A DNA stretch of 33,579 nucleotides from positions 1 through 33,579 of the forward strand of contig VXSY01000175.1 in assembly GCA_009837725.1 (NCBI GenBank). Direction: 5' to 3'. Under the pieces are notes generated by a model, which was given only the letters and a program-made list of their open reading frames with translations, searched no databases and was not told where the DNA came from. Shown here piece after piece: positions 10,023-19,410 of the stretch (within the stretch, counting starts at the first letter, position 1; the number at the start of each line of letters is the position of its first letter). The stretch is from Gammaproteobacteria bacterium. Its GTDB lineage: Bacteria > Pseudomonadota > Gammaproteobacteria > Pseudomonadales > Azotimanducaceae. Position numbers and translations under genes: made by a program.

Positions 10023-12452
10023 TCATGTCACGATCTCACCGATGCGTTGCCGCAGATCGTCGATGTCGTTCTGCGCTGCCCACTTCAACTCGATGACTGC
10101 CCGAACGCGGTCGCTCATTTGCTGCCGTTCGCCCGCGTCCATATGGACGGGCAGGCGAAGCTCGCGCCACCTGTCGCCGATGGTCGGCAATGTCGTGTCG
10201 TAGAACGTCAGGGATGCGGTTTGATCCTGCACGGCGCGGGACGAAAGCAGCGCCAGCAGGTAGTACGGCGTGATACCGTCCGAGTGGTCAAACACGCGAA
10301 GCGTCAGCAGTTCCCGCGTCATCAGGATTTTGTCGTCACGATTCGATGCCATCGCCACGGTGCCGACTCGGTAGCTGCCGCGCCGAACGTAGATTACGTC
10401 GCCTGCATTCACCGAAGGCTTGTTGCGGGTAAATCGCTCCCAGGTATCTTCAGTCACGCCAGAAGTCGGGTCGCGGTAAAGCTCCCAGTTGACGATGTCT
10501 TTGACTCGGATGTATGGGATGCTCCCGGCGCCCTTCTGTGCCCCGCTTGGCGAGCCGTGGCCGTCCCATGCCCCGATGTGCCCGTTGTCGACCAGATCGC
10601 CCAGCACGACCCACTGCCGACCCTTAGGAGGCGACGATGGTGCCGCCGTTCGACGAGCCGCGTAGTACCTTGGAACCATGTGACCGCATTCTTCGACTTC
10701 TGACCAAGGTACGGTGAAGACGAACTCGTTGCTCTCGCTTGTCGGGTCATCAAGCTCATCGCGGATCACGGCAAGGTCATCCCACACTTCATCCGTGCCC
10801 GGCCGGTAGACTTCCTCGCCCCGGTGGTTGTGCCCCATCTCCAAGGCTTCGGCCATGATGACGGGATCATTTGGCTTGGCGGATTCTCCCTTCCGCATCA
10901 CCAAGAGGCACGTCTTCGCGTTGCAGTATGGGCGGAACGTGTTGTGCGGCAGGTCGATTACGGCGAGCACGCGCCCTCGAGACGTGATGTATTCCCGCAG
11001 ATAGGCGTACCGGCCAGAGGGTGCATGGAAGGCGGTTTCCGGCAACACGATGGCGAGTCGCCCCTTGTCCTCAAGCATCTCGAAGCAACGCTCCACGAAC
11101 AGCATGTACGGGTCGCTGTCCCTAGGCTTCCCCTTCCGCCACTTGCCATCCATGGATTGCGTCCATGCGTGCCCCAGCTCGAAGTTGACAGCATCATCTG
11201 CCAACACCTTCGCCTTCGTTCCGTAGGGTGGATTCGTCATCACGCAGTTGAAGACGCGGAAATCATCACCCACCACGAAGCGAGCCTTGGCATCCGGCAT
11301 GAAGTCCGATGCCGCGTGCAGCGTGTTCTCGTGTACAACGTTGCTTCTGCCGTCGCCCGAAATGGCCATGTACGCCTTGGCGATACGAACGAGGTCGATT
11401 TCCTTGTCGATGCCATAGAAGCAGCGCTTCGCCATTTGCTCTTGCGCCCTCTGCAACCGGCGCGGCGAAAGACTTCCCCAACGTCTGCCACGCGCCATCA
11501 GGTCCCACATGCGCCGCATAGTGGCGATGAGGAAGCCTCCGGAACCACACGCCGGGTCGCATATGGTTTCGTCGGGTTTTGGGGCAACGATCTTCACTGC
11601 CACGTCAATAACGTTGCGAGGCGTGAAGAATTCTCCCTTTTCCCCGACGAACTTCGACTCCGCGAATACCTCGAACGCATCGCCTACCACATCCGTGGGC
11701 GTGTCGATCAGGCTGCCGCGCTCAAGTTGGCCAACCGCCCAAGCCACGCCCTTCGCGTCCAGCGTTATCCGTTCGTTCTGCTCGAACAGGCCATCGTTGC
11801 GGTACTCCTCGACCACGCTGGCAAACAACCGGTCGATGCGTTCTTTCACCAACGCAGCGTCTTCTTCGTACCCCACATAGAACGATGGCGGCTGATCCAC
11901 ATAGGTCGTTTCGTCGTGAATCTTGGCGAAGATGATTTTGATCATCTCGTTGCCGAGCTTTTCTCGACGGCTGATCGTGGTGTTGGCGTACAGAGTGTTG
12001 AGGATGCGCCGGAACGACGATTTGAGCATCGCGCCGCTGTACTGGGTCAGGTCTTCCCGTGTGACCTTGCCCACGTCCTCGATGCGTTGCCCCTTCACGG
12101 GGATGTTGTGCAGGCGGTCATCAAAGACGGATGATTGCCCTAGGGGCTTGCAGAAGTACTCGATGTCGGAGCCGTTGGTCCAAACGCCCCAAACGGCTGA
12201 TGTTGCGGTCAGATAGGATTTCAGTTGCGCCTTGCCGCCCTTCTCGCCGGGCTTTTTCGTCTCGACAATTCCCACGATGTCGGCCGCCGGATCGCGACCG
12301 GGACCGCTGAAAATGGCAATGTCGGCTCTATCCGGCTTGCTCGATCCCCGTGGGATGGGGAATTCCGTTTCCATGTCCGCACGGCCGTAGCCGTAGTCAT
12401 CGGACAGGATGCGGAGGAATTCCTGCCGGACTGGTTCTTCGGGTCCGTCCAT
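10023..12452 (-). CDS. Single-chain type I-like/IIG-like restriction-modification protein: N-terminal HsdR-N-type nuclease domain, N6-adenine methylase (HsdM-like) core, C-terminal HsdS-like target-recognition domain
   Basis: N-term RADIAIF...DIVGIVETKKP (D...ExK nuclease signature); GEFFTPRNVIDVAVKIV, ICDPACGSGGFLIATM (motif I), VMTNPPYG (motif IV); C-term GRQWVVLGDLVDNGHIG...IPYIRVKDI...AGDVIYVRRGSYRVG. No helicase motifs seen. Confidence 0.88.
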   Translation of the reverse strand: MDGPEEPVRQEFLRILSDDYGYGRADMETEFPIPRGSSKPDRADIAIFSGPGRDPAADIVGIVETKKPGEKGGKAQLKSYLTATSAVWGVWTNGSDIEYFCKPLGQSSVFDDRLHNIPVKGQRIEDVGKVTREDLTQYSGAMLKSSFRRILNTLYANTTISRREKLGNEMIKIIFAKIHDETTYVDQPPSFYVGYEEDAALVKERIDRLFASVVEEYRNDGLFEQNERITLDAKGVAWAVGQLERGSLIDTPTDVVGDAFEVFAESKFVGEKGEFFTPRNVIDVAVKIVAPKPDETICDPACGSGGFLIATMRRMWDLMARGRRWGSLSPRRLQRAQEQMAKRCFYGIDKEIDLVRIAKAYMAISGDGRSNVVHENTLHAASDFMPDAKARFVVGDDFRVFNCVMTNPPYGTKAKVLADDAVNFELGHAWTQSMDGKWRKGKPRDSDPYMLFVERCFEMLEDKGRLAIVLPETAFHAPSGRYAYLREYITSRGRVLAVIDLPHNTFRPYCNAKTCLLVMRKGESAKPNDPVIMAEALEMGHNHRGEEVYRPGTDEVWDDLAVIRDELDDPTSESNEFVFTVPWSEVEECGHMVPRYYAARRTAAPSSPPKGRQWVVLGDLVDNGHIGAWDGHGSPSGAQKGAGSIPYIRVKDIVNWELYRDPTSGVTEDTWERFTRNKPSVNAGDVIYVRRGSYRVGTVAMASNRDDKILMTRELLTLRVFDHSDGITPYYLLALLSSRAVQDQTASLTFYDTTLPTIGDRWRELRLPVHMDAGERQQMSDRVRAVIELKWAAQNDIDDLRQRIGEIVT

Positions 12453-12464
12453 GGGGGCAGACGA

Positions 12465-12713
12465 CTACCGGCGTAGGAGACTTGCCATCGCCCGCCAAGC
12501 GCGACCGGCAACGTCGTTCGGGAACATCCAGTGGAGCTGCTGCAAAGCACTGGTCGTTTGGAAGATGCGCTTTTCTCTTGCGACGTGCGGCTTGCCGTTC
12601 GCATCGTACCCGATTACCGCGATGTCGTTGACCTCCGTGACTTTGCTTCCCCTTTTCGTATCCTGTGCAAGATCAAACGTCAAGCGGTTTTCGCTTCTTT
12701 TCGCGGCACGCAC
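12465..12713 (-). CDS. Small orphan protein (82 aa) between HNH and methylase genes
   Basis: GTG start with AGGGAG about 9 nt upstream; MRAAKRSENRLTFDLAQDTKRGSKVTEVNDIAVIGYDANGKPHVAREKRIFQTTSALQQLHWMFPNDVAGRAWRAMASLLRR; 12-nt gap to the next start. No family recognised. Confidence 0.5.
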   Translation of the reverse strand: MRAAKRSENRLTFDLAQDTKRGSKVTEVNDIAVIGYDANGKPHVAREKRIFQTTSALQQLHWMFPNDVAGRAWRAMASLLRR

Positions 12714-12730
12714 GCCAGCTATCTCCCTGG

Positions 12731-13282
12731 CTAAACTGCCGCCGCGATCAGCGGTGCCTTCCTTCTAAGTCCGTCATGGGTGAGCTCGCCGCATTGGTAC
12801 ATGCGGTACCACTCTTGGCGTTGGCGCATGAGGCGCTCGTCGTCGCGCAGGTGCAGTCTGATCAAGACGAACTCGGCGCGGTCACGAAGTTCGTGGGGAA
12901 TGTTGGCCGAAACCCGTAGCTGCAAAGACGGGAGGTGAAGCTCGAACCATCCGTCCTCAATCTCGAACGGGTCGAGCAGGTTGTCTGCCGGCGCGTTGCC
13001 CTTGCTCGAGTTGATCCATGCTGCGCAGTAGCGGTAGTTCTGCCACTCGTATGCCCGCGTTCGGTCTTCGTCGCAGCTGACGAAGTGGTCCACGGTGCCG
13101 ACCGGTTCGTACATCGCGGAGTAGGCGCAGAGGTTCCCAAATCCCTCTGCGAGCTTCCCCTTGAATGGGGTCCAGAAATCCCTGGGGCGTCCGTCCGGAT
13201 TGGCCGCCAGCCATGCTTCGCCCGGCAGTCTTGTTTCCCGGTCGAAGTCATCCGGCTTCGGAACACGATCGAAACGGATCAT
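12731..13282 (-). CDS. HNH-like nuclease (degenerate zinc knuckle), PtuB-like partner of the ATPase
   Basis: MIRFDRVPKPDDFD...FGNLCAYSAMYEPVGTVDHFVSCDEDRTRAYEWQNYRYCAAWINSSKGN: VDHF...YEWQN...INSSKGN layout of HNH proteins; ATG overlaps the ATPase stop (ATGA). Confidence 0.65.
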   Translation of the reverse strand: MIRFDRVPKPDDFDRETRLPGEAWLAANPDGRPRDFWTPFKGKLAEGFGNLCAYSAMYEPVGTVDHFVSCDEDRTRAYEWQNYRYCAAWINSSKGNAPADNLLDPFEIEDGWFELHLPSLQLRVSANIPHELRDRAEFVLIRLHLRDDERLMRQRQEWYRMYQCGELTHDGLRRKAPLIAAAV

Positions 13283-14583
13283 CCTCCGCGTCGCCGCTCC
13301 GTCTGGACGATCCAACGCGGCCAGAACGGATCGTGCCCGGCGAGCACGCGTTCGAGCTCCCGCTGGATTTGATTTAGGTCCCGAAGGTTCTCGGGGTTCT
13401 GGTGTGCGTCGCCGCGCATGAACGCTTGTGCGGCATCAATGGCGCATTCTGCTTCGACGGACCGCGCCTGTCGAAGTCCGAAGGAATCTGACACCAGCCA
13501 GTTGAGCGCGTCCCCTTGGGGCGCCCATTGCATCGCGTCGAGCTGCACCCTGCCATTGTGGACGTCCAAATGAAACAGCCGGTCGTTGTCTTCGTCGAAA
13601 TAGGGCTCGACCGACGCAAGTACCAGAGGGGAATGCGTGGTGGCGATGAGCTGCACGCCCGTCCCGCTATCCGTGAGGCGGTCCACGACTCCAAGAATGG
13701 CAGGCACGATGACGCGCTGCCATCGTGGATGAAGGTGTGCGTCGACTTCGTCGAACAGCAGAATCACCTGCTCGGCAACCTTGATGTTTAGCTGTGCCGC
13801 CGCACGGACATGCTCGCTCCACGACCAGACGAGCATGTAGGCGAGGCCCACGATCCGCCGCACCGCCGAGGACGCATGCACGATGGGAACCGCGTCCGAG
13901 TATCTGGTTTTGATCGAGGGAATGTCCTGTGCGTCATCGACGGAAAGTCGCAGGAGGGGGCCGACTTCCCAAGGTTCGCTCGGTACCATTAGAGCACCAA
14001 CTACCTCCGCCATGCGATGCGCGTTCTCCCCGTTCTCTCGGATCCAACTTGACCAATCGTCCAGCAAGCCTTTGCAGACCCGCGTCTGTTTGCCGTCAAT
14101 CGGAACCATCAGGCCGCTCCAGACTTCCTCTGGCGAGAACGCGTAACCGGGAAGACGGTCCTGAACGTCGATGTTTCCTATTTTGCGCCAATAGTTCCTG
14201 GCTGGATCCCACAGCGAAAAGCCACCGTCGGCGTGCGCGTAGATGACGAGTCCAGGACTCCACGGCCTGCCATGTTGCCCGGTCCAACTCTGGTCGAGGA
14301 CCGAGTACGTGCTCGTATAGCTCCGCCTGTTTCCGGCATCGGTCGTTAGAGCGAAGCGCAGTCTGGCGGGTCTTTCGATGTCCGTCGGACGAGCCATGTA
14401 TCCGGACGTCAGGCGCGGGTTTAGGTTGCGGGGCCACCGTCGGGTCAGGGCCCACCAGGCAACATCCAGAAGGAAGCTTTTGCCCAGCCCGTTGTCACCG
14501 GTGATGAGATTCAGCCGGTTTTGGAGATCCAGCCCCACTTCCGGCGCTGGACCGACGTTTTCCAACTCTAGGCGTTCGAGCAT
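13279..14583 (-). CDS. AAA/SMC-type ATPase (AAA_15/AAA_21 class), PtuA-like
   Basis: MLERLELENVGPAPEVGLDLQNRLNLITGDNGLGKSFLLD (Walker A), VILLFDEVDAHLHPRWQRVIVPAIL (Walker B), LIATTHSPLVLASVEP (H-switch). Confidence 0.87.
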   Translation of the reverse strand: MLERLELENVGPAPEVGLDLQNRLNLITGDNGLGKSFLLDVAWWALTRRWPRNLNPRLTSGYMARPTDIERPARLRFALTTDAGNRRSYTSTYSVLDQSWTGQHGRPWSPGLVIYAHADGGFSLWDPARNYWRKIGNIDVQDRLPGYAFSPEEVWSGLMVPIDGKQTRVCKGLLDDWSSWIRENGENAHRMAEVVGALMVPSEPWEVGPLLRLSVDDAQDIPSIKTRYSDAVPIVHASSAVRRIVGLAYMLVWSWSEHVRAAAQLNIKVAEQVILLFDEVDAHLHPRWQRVIVPAILGVVDRLTDSGTGVQLIATTHSPLVLASVEPYFDEDNDRLFHLDVHNGRVQLDAMQWAPQGDALNWLVSDSFGLRQARSVEAECAIDAAQAFMRGDAHQNPENLRDLNQIQRELERVLAGHDPFWPRWIVQTERRRGG

Positions 14584-14592
14584 TCGGTTGCC

Positions 14593-14720
14593 CTATTGGC
14601 TTGGCGTGAAGCTTCGGACAATGTACGTGCCTCTGAAAGCGTGGGCGATTCGAGTCGCCGGGTCAACCAAGAGGCCCCTCTCCTCCCCTAGGCCTAGAGT
14701 AGCTCCAATCAAATCGTTTC
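14593..14720 (-). pseudogene. Possible 3' remnant of a gene upstream of the ATPase
   Basis: Reverse frame reads ...RNDLIGATLGLGEERGLLVDPATRIAHAFRGTYIVRSFTPSQ* and stops 9 nt before the ATPase ATG; no ATG/GTG start, and the frame runs upstream into a palindromic repeat. Confidence 0.3.
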
Positions 14721-14743
14721 GACGGTGGTCCCGTGTCTGCCTC

Positions 14744-14776
14744 CCGTAGGGGTGACCACAAGGGTCGCCCCTACGG
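14744..14776. repeat. Imperfect palindrome CCGTAGGGGTGACC-ACAA-GGGTCGCCCCTACGG
   Basis: About 14-bp arms with one G.T-type mismatch; shares the CCGTAGGGGYGAC core with 20501-20526. Confidence 0.8.
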
Positions 14777-14790
14777 CCCCGGCACGATCC

Positions 14791-14808
14791 GCCCGAGAAC
14801 GTTCGGGC
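14791..14808. repeat. Small palindrome GCCCGAGAACGTTCGGGC
   Basis: Inverted arms GCCCGA/TCGGGC around GAACGT. Confidence 0.65.
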
Positions 14809-14897
14809 CTGACGGCGCCGCGCCCGTAGGAGCCCTTAGGGGGCATCGACATCCCGGACCTTGGATCAAGTTCGTTGACACGGCCTGCCCCCCCACA

Positions 14898-14950
14898 GAG
14901 AAAGCGAGGATGCTTTCTCGACTCCCCCCAAGGCCCCCCAAGGGCGGAGT
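14898..14950 (+). repeat. Two-hairpin dispersed repeat, copy 1
   Basis: GAGAAAGC-GAGGAT-GCTTTCTC followed by CGACTCC...GGAGTGA; matches the reverse complement of 28786-28836. Confidence 0.75.
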
Positions 14951-15094
14951 GATAGGAGGGGAGCCTCGCTGCGCGGCGTCGTTGGCGCGGATGATGGGCC
15001 TCGCCTCCTAGGGCCTCGCTCCTGGTGCCGTGGTGTCGCGATTGTTGATGGGCGTATCCTACGGGCACCTTTGGTTTGGCCGAAAACAGCGCAA

Positions 15095-15550
15095 ATGGAG
15101 CAGAGCGGCGAATATACGGTTTCCGCTTCCCGCGAGCGGGTTTGGGAGGCGCTCAACGATCCCGAGGTGCTCGAGCGCTGTGTCGAAGGGTGCCGTTCGA
15201 TGACGGTGACGGGGGAAGGGGAGTTCGAGGCCGTGGTTGCGGCCAAGGTTGGGCCGGTGAAGGCGACCTTCACCGCCGCCATCGAGCTGCAAGATGTGGT
15301 TGCGCCGGAGAGCTATCGCCTGCAAGTGGGGGTCAAGGGCGGCGCGGCGGGATTCGCCAAGGGTTCCGCCGCCGTGCAGCTCGCCGAGTGCAGTCGCGAC
15401 GAGACGCGATTGACCTACCACATCGAAGGTTCCATCGGCGGCAAGCTGGCGCAGATTGGCTCCCGTTTGGTGCAAGCGGCGGCGCGCAAGATGGCCGCGA
15501 GCTTTTTCGAGCGCTTTGCGGTGGACATCGGGCGCTCGCAAGGGGTGTAA
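15095..15550 (+). CDS. CoxG-like SRPBCC protein (CO dehydrogenase subunit G family)
   Basis: MEQSGEYTVSASRERVWEALNDPEVLERCVEGCRSMTVTGEGEFEAVVAAKVGPVKATFTAAIEL...; upstream of molybdenum hydroxylase genes. Confidence 0.9.
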   Translation: MEQSGEYTVSASRERVWEALNDPEVLERCVEGCRSMTVTGEGEFEAVVAAKVGPVKATFTAAIELQDVVAPESYRLQVGVKGGAAGFAKGSAAVQLAECSRDETRLTYHIEGSIGGKLAQIGSRLVQAAARKMAASFFERFAVDIGRSQGV

Positions 15551-15621
15551 TCGGGGGCGAAACAAGCGTCGTCCAATTCGGTTGGAAGCGGCGCAGGAGA
15601 CTTCAAGGGGGAGCGGCAGCA

Positions 15622-16092
<471 letters not shown>

Positions 16093-16107
16093 GGAGGGGA
16101 GGGGCAA

Positions 16108-18453
16108 ATGGCCAACGAAACCGGCATCGGCGCAGCCGTAAAGCGCAAGGAAGACGCCCGCTTCATCACCGGCACGGGTCGCTACACGGACGACATCGGC
16201 GCACACGGTCAGACCTACGCCGTGTTCGCTCGCTCGCCCCACGCACGGGCGAAGCTGAATGGCCTCGACGCCAGCGCCGCTCTCGCGACAGAAGGCGTGG
16301 TGGCAGTGTTCACCGGCGCGGACCTGCAGGCCGACGGCATCGGCGACCTGCCCTGCGGCTGGACCGTTCACTCCAAGGATGGCGAACCCATGGTGGTGCC
16401 GGCGCACCCTCCCATCGCCGTGGACAAGGTCAACTACGTGGGCGAACCCTACGCGGTGGTCATCGGCGAGAGTCTGGAAGCCGCGAAGAATGGCGCGGAG
16501 GCGCTCGAAGCGGACTTCGAGGAACTGCCTGCGGTTGTGGATCTCGCAAGTGCCGCGAGCGCGGATCAGATTCACGAGAACGTGCCGAACAACCAGACCT
16601 ATGACTGGGAGCTTGGCGACAAGGCCGCCACCGATGCCGCCTTCGCCCAAGCCCACCACGTCAGCAGCCTGGAGATCGTCAACAACCGCCTCATTCCCAA
16701 TGCCATCGAGCCGCGTGCCGCCTTGGGCGAATACGACGCGGCCTCGGGCCTCTACACCCTGCACACCACATCGCAGAACCCGCACCTGGAACGCCTCGTG
16801 CTCGCCGCGTTCGTGCAGATCGCGCCGGAAGCGCGGCTCAGGGTGATCTCGCCGGATGTTGGCGGGGGCTTTGGCTCCAAGATCTTCGTCTATGCGGAAG
16901 AGACTGCGGTTATTTGGGCGGCAGGCAAGCTTCGCCGTCCGGTGAAATGGCGGGCAGAGCGTTCCGAATCCTTCCTCGCCGATGCTCATGGCCGCGACCA
17001 TGTAACCAAGGCGGAACTGGCCCTTGCCGAAGACGGCACGTTCCTCGGCTTGCGCGTAAAGACGCTGGCCAATATGGGCGCCTACCTTTCCACCTTCGCT
17101 TCGAGCGTGCCCACCTACCTTTACGGCACGCTGATGGCCGGGCAATACAAGACGCCGGCCATCTACGTGGAGGTGCAGTCGCTATTCACCAACACGGCGC
17201 CGGTGGACGCCTACCGCGGCGCGGGGCGACCCGAGGCGACCTATGTCGTGGAACGCATCGTCGAGACCGCGGCGCGGGAAATGGGCATCGACGCGGCCGA
17301 GCTCAGACGCCGGAACTTCATCGCTCCGAGCGACTTCCCATACGAGACGCCGGTGGCGCTCACCTATGACACGGGCGACTACGAGGCGAGCCTTGCCAAG
17401 GCGCTCGAACATGCGGACTACGCCGGCTTCGGGGCGCGCAAGGCGGCTTCCGAAGCGGCTGGCAAGAAACGCGGCATCGGCTTCTCCTGCTACATCGAGG
17501 CGTGCGGCCTCGCGCCCTCGCAGGTGGCGATTTCGCTGGGCGCTGGTGTGGGGCTGTTCGAAGTGGGCGAGGTACGGGTGGACGTGACGGGTTCCGTCAC
17601 CGTCGTCACCGGCTCGCACAGTCACGGCCAGAGCCACGAGACCACCTTCGCGCAGATCATCTCCGAGAAGCTCGGCGTGCCGTTCGAGAACGTGACCGTG
17701 CTGCACGGCGACACGGGCCGCTCGGACTATGCGCTCGGCACCTACGGCTCGCGTTCGCTGGCGGTGGGTGGCTCCGCCCTCATCAAGGCGATCGACAAGA
17801 TCATCGCCAAGGGCAAGAAGATCGCGGCGCACATGCTGGAGGCGCAAGAAGAACAGGTCGATTTCGCGGACGGCACCTTCACGGTGGCAGACTCGAATCA
17901 GTCGCTCACGTTCCCGGAGGTGGCGTTCGCGGCCTACGTTCCCGCCAACTACCCGTTGGAGGAACTTGAGCCGGGGCTTTCCGAGAAGGCGTTCTACGAT
18001 CCCCCGAACTTCACCTATCCCGCCGGGGCGCACATCTGCGAGGTGGAGATCGACCCGGCCACTGGTGTCGTGGACATCACGAGCTTCGTCGCCGTGGACG
18101 ACTTCGGTCACATCGTCAACCCGATGATCGTCGAGGGACAGGTTCACGGTGGGCTTGCGCAGGGCATCGGCCAGGCACTCTTGGAGCACGGCGTGTATGA
18201 CGAGACGGGGCAGCTCGTGAGCGGTTCCTACATGGACTACACAATGCCCCGCGCCGACGACCTGCCGAGCTTCACCGTGGACACGACGGTGACGCCCTGC
18301 ACCCACAACCCGCTTGGCGTGAAAGGTTGTGGCGAGGCGGGGGCCATCGGCTCCACGGCGGCGGTGATGAACGCGGTGACGAACGCTTTGGGTGTTGCCA
18401 GCGTGCCGATGCCGGCGACACCGGAGACGGTGTGGCGAGCGGCGCAGGCCTGA
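16108..18453 (+). CDS. Molybdopterin-binding large subunit, form II CoxL type
   Basis: [25 protein letters not shown]...; active-site-region motif [18 protein letters not shown] (AYRGAGR, form II) rather than AYXCSFR (form I); [23 protein letters not shown]. Confidence 0.94.
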   Translation: MANETGIGAAVKRKEDARFITGTGRYTDDIGAHGQTYAVFARSPHARAKLNGLDASAALATEGVVAVFTGADLQADGIGDLPCGWTVHSKDGEPMVVPAHPPIAVDKVNYVGEPYAVVIGESLEAAKNGAEALEADFEELPAVVDLASAASADQIHENVPNNQTYDWELGDKAATDAAFAQAHHVSSLEIVNNRLIPNAIEPRAALGEYDAASGLYTLHTTSQNPHLERLVLAAFVQIAPEARLRVISPDVGGGFGSKIFVYAEETAVIWAAGKLRRPVKWRAERSESFLADAHGRDHVTKAELALAEDGTFLGLRVKTLANMGAYLSTFASSVPTYLYGTLMAGQYKTPAIYVEVQSLFTNTAPVDAYRGAGRPEATYVVERIVETAAREMGIDAAELRRRNFIAPSDFPYETPVALTYDTGDYEASLAKALEHADYAGFGARKAASEAAGKKRGIGFSCYIEACGLAPSQVAISLGAGVGLFEVGEVRVDVTGSVTVVTGSHSHGQSHETTFAQIISEKLGVPFENVTVLHGDTGRSDYALGTYGSRSLAVGGSALIKAIDKIIAKGKKIAAHMLEAQEEQVDFADGTFTVADSNQSLTFPEVAFAAYVPANYPLEELEPGLSEKAFYDPPNFTYPAGAHICEVEIDPATGVVDITSFVAVDDFGHIVNPMIVEGQVHGGLAQGIGQALLEHGVYDETGQLVSGSYMDYTMPRADDLPSFTVDTTVTPCTHNPLGVKGCGEAGAIGSTAAVMNAVTNALGVASVPMPATPETVWRAAQA

Positions 18454-18519
18454 GCGCCAAAACTGCAGTCGCGAAGCAATAACCGACGCGCCCGTTAGGG
18501 CGCGCAGGGGAGACAAGCC

Positions 18520-19302
18520 ATGTACCAGTTCAACTACCACCGCCCGGCCTCGCTCGACGAAGCGGCTTCGCTGATGGCAGGCGCCGACGATGGCACCTAT
18601 CTTTCCGGCGGCATGACGCTGATACCGACGCTGAAGCAGCGCCTCGCCGCGCCTTCGGACGTGATCGACTTGGGTGGCATCGGCGCCCTCTCGGGCATCA
18701 CCGACAACGGCAACACCATCAGCGTGGGCGCGATGACTCGCCACGCCGAAGTCGCGGCCAGCAACGCCATCCCGGCCTTGGCGGACCTCGCGGGACAAAT
18801 CGGCGATGCACATGTTCGCAACCGCGGCACCATCGGTGGCTCGATCGCCAACAGCGATCCGGCCGCCGACTATCCGGCCGCGGTCGTGGCCTTGGACAGC
18901 ACCATCCACACCACCGAGCGGTCGATTGCGGGCGGGGATTTCTTCCAGGGCCTTTTCGAGACGGCACTGGACGAAGGCGAGATCATCACCTCGGTGGAAT
19001 TCACCAAGCCCACCTCTGCGGCATACGCGAAGTTTCCAAACCCGGCCTCCCGCTACGCGGTGGTGGGCGTGTTCGTGGCCCGCTGCGGCGACGCAACTTG
19101 CGTGGGCGTGACCGGCGCTGGTCCCTGCGCCTTCCGCTGGTCCGAACTCGAAGCGGAGCTTGCAAAGAGCTTCTCGGCCTCAGCGGTGGCAAATGCAGCG
19201 CTCGACCATTCGGAGTTCAATGCCGACATCCATGCTTCGGCGGAGTTCCGCGGCAACCTAGTGCGGGTGATGGCAGAGCGAGCGGTCGCGAGTCTGACCT
19301 GA
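18520..19302 (+). CDS. FAD-binding medium subunit (CoxM-like)
   Basis: MYQFNYHRPASLDEAASLMAG...YLSGGMTLIPTLKQRLAAPSDVIDL...IGDAHVRNRGTIGGSIANSDPAADYPA. Confidence 0.94.
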   Translation: MYQFNYHRPASLDEAASLMAGADDGTYLSGGMTLIPTLKQRLAAPSDVIDLGGIGALSGITDNGNTISVGAMTRHAEVAASNAIPALADLAGQIGDAHVRNRGTIGGSIANSDPAADYPAAVVALDSTIHTTERSIAGGDFFQGLFETALDEGEIITSVEFTKPTSAAYAKFPNPASRYAVVGVFVARCGDATCVGVTGAGPCAFRWSELEAELAKSFSASAVANAALDHSEFNADIHASAEFRGNLVRVMAERAVASLT

Positions 19303-19410
19303 GGAAGGCATCGGCGGGCCTTCCGCACATGGGGCGCGCGTGACGGGCGAAACGCTGGCGGCCGACCGAGGCGCGTTCCACGCTTGACGTCCCGACTGGC
19401 AAGGAAACCA

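Noticed and set aside
10824-12134. 436-aa + strand ORF opposite the methylase
   Set aside because: Shadow ORF of the R-M-S protein; the methylase motifs are on the other strand.
14641-14680. GATTCGAGTC resembling a tRNA T-loop (possible att site)
   Set aside because: No acceptor, D- or anticodon arms could be drawn around it; more likely codons of the gene remnant.
14700-15010. CRISPR array in the repeat-rich intergenic region
   Set aside because: Repeats are different palindromes, not regularly spaced identical units with spacers; no cas genes.
14733-15011. ORF encoding RRGDHKGRPYGPGTIR... and similar peptides
   Set aside because: Translation of palindromic repeats; not supported as a gene.
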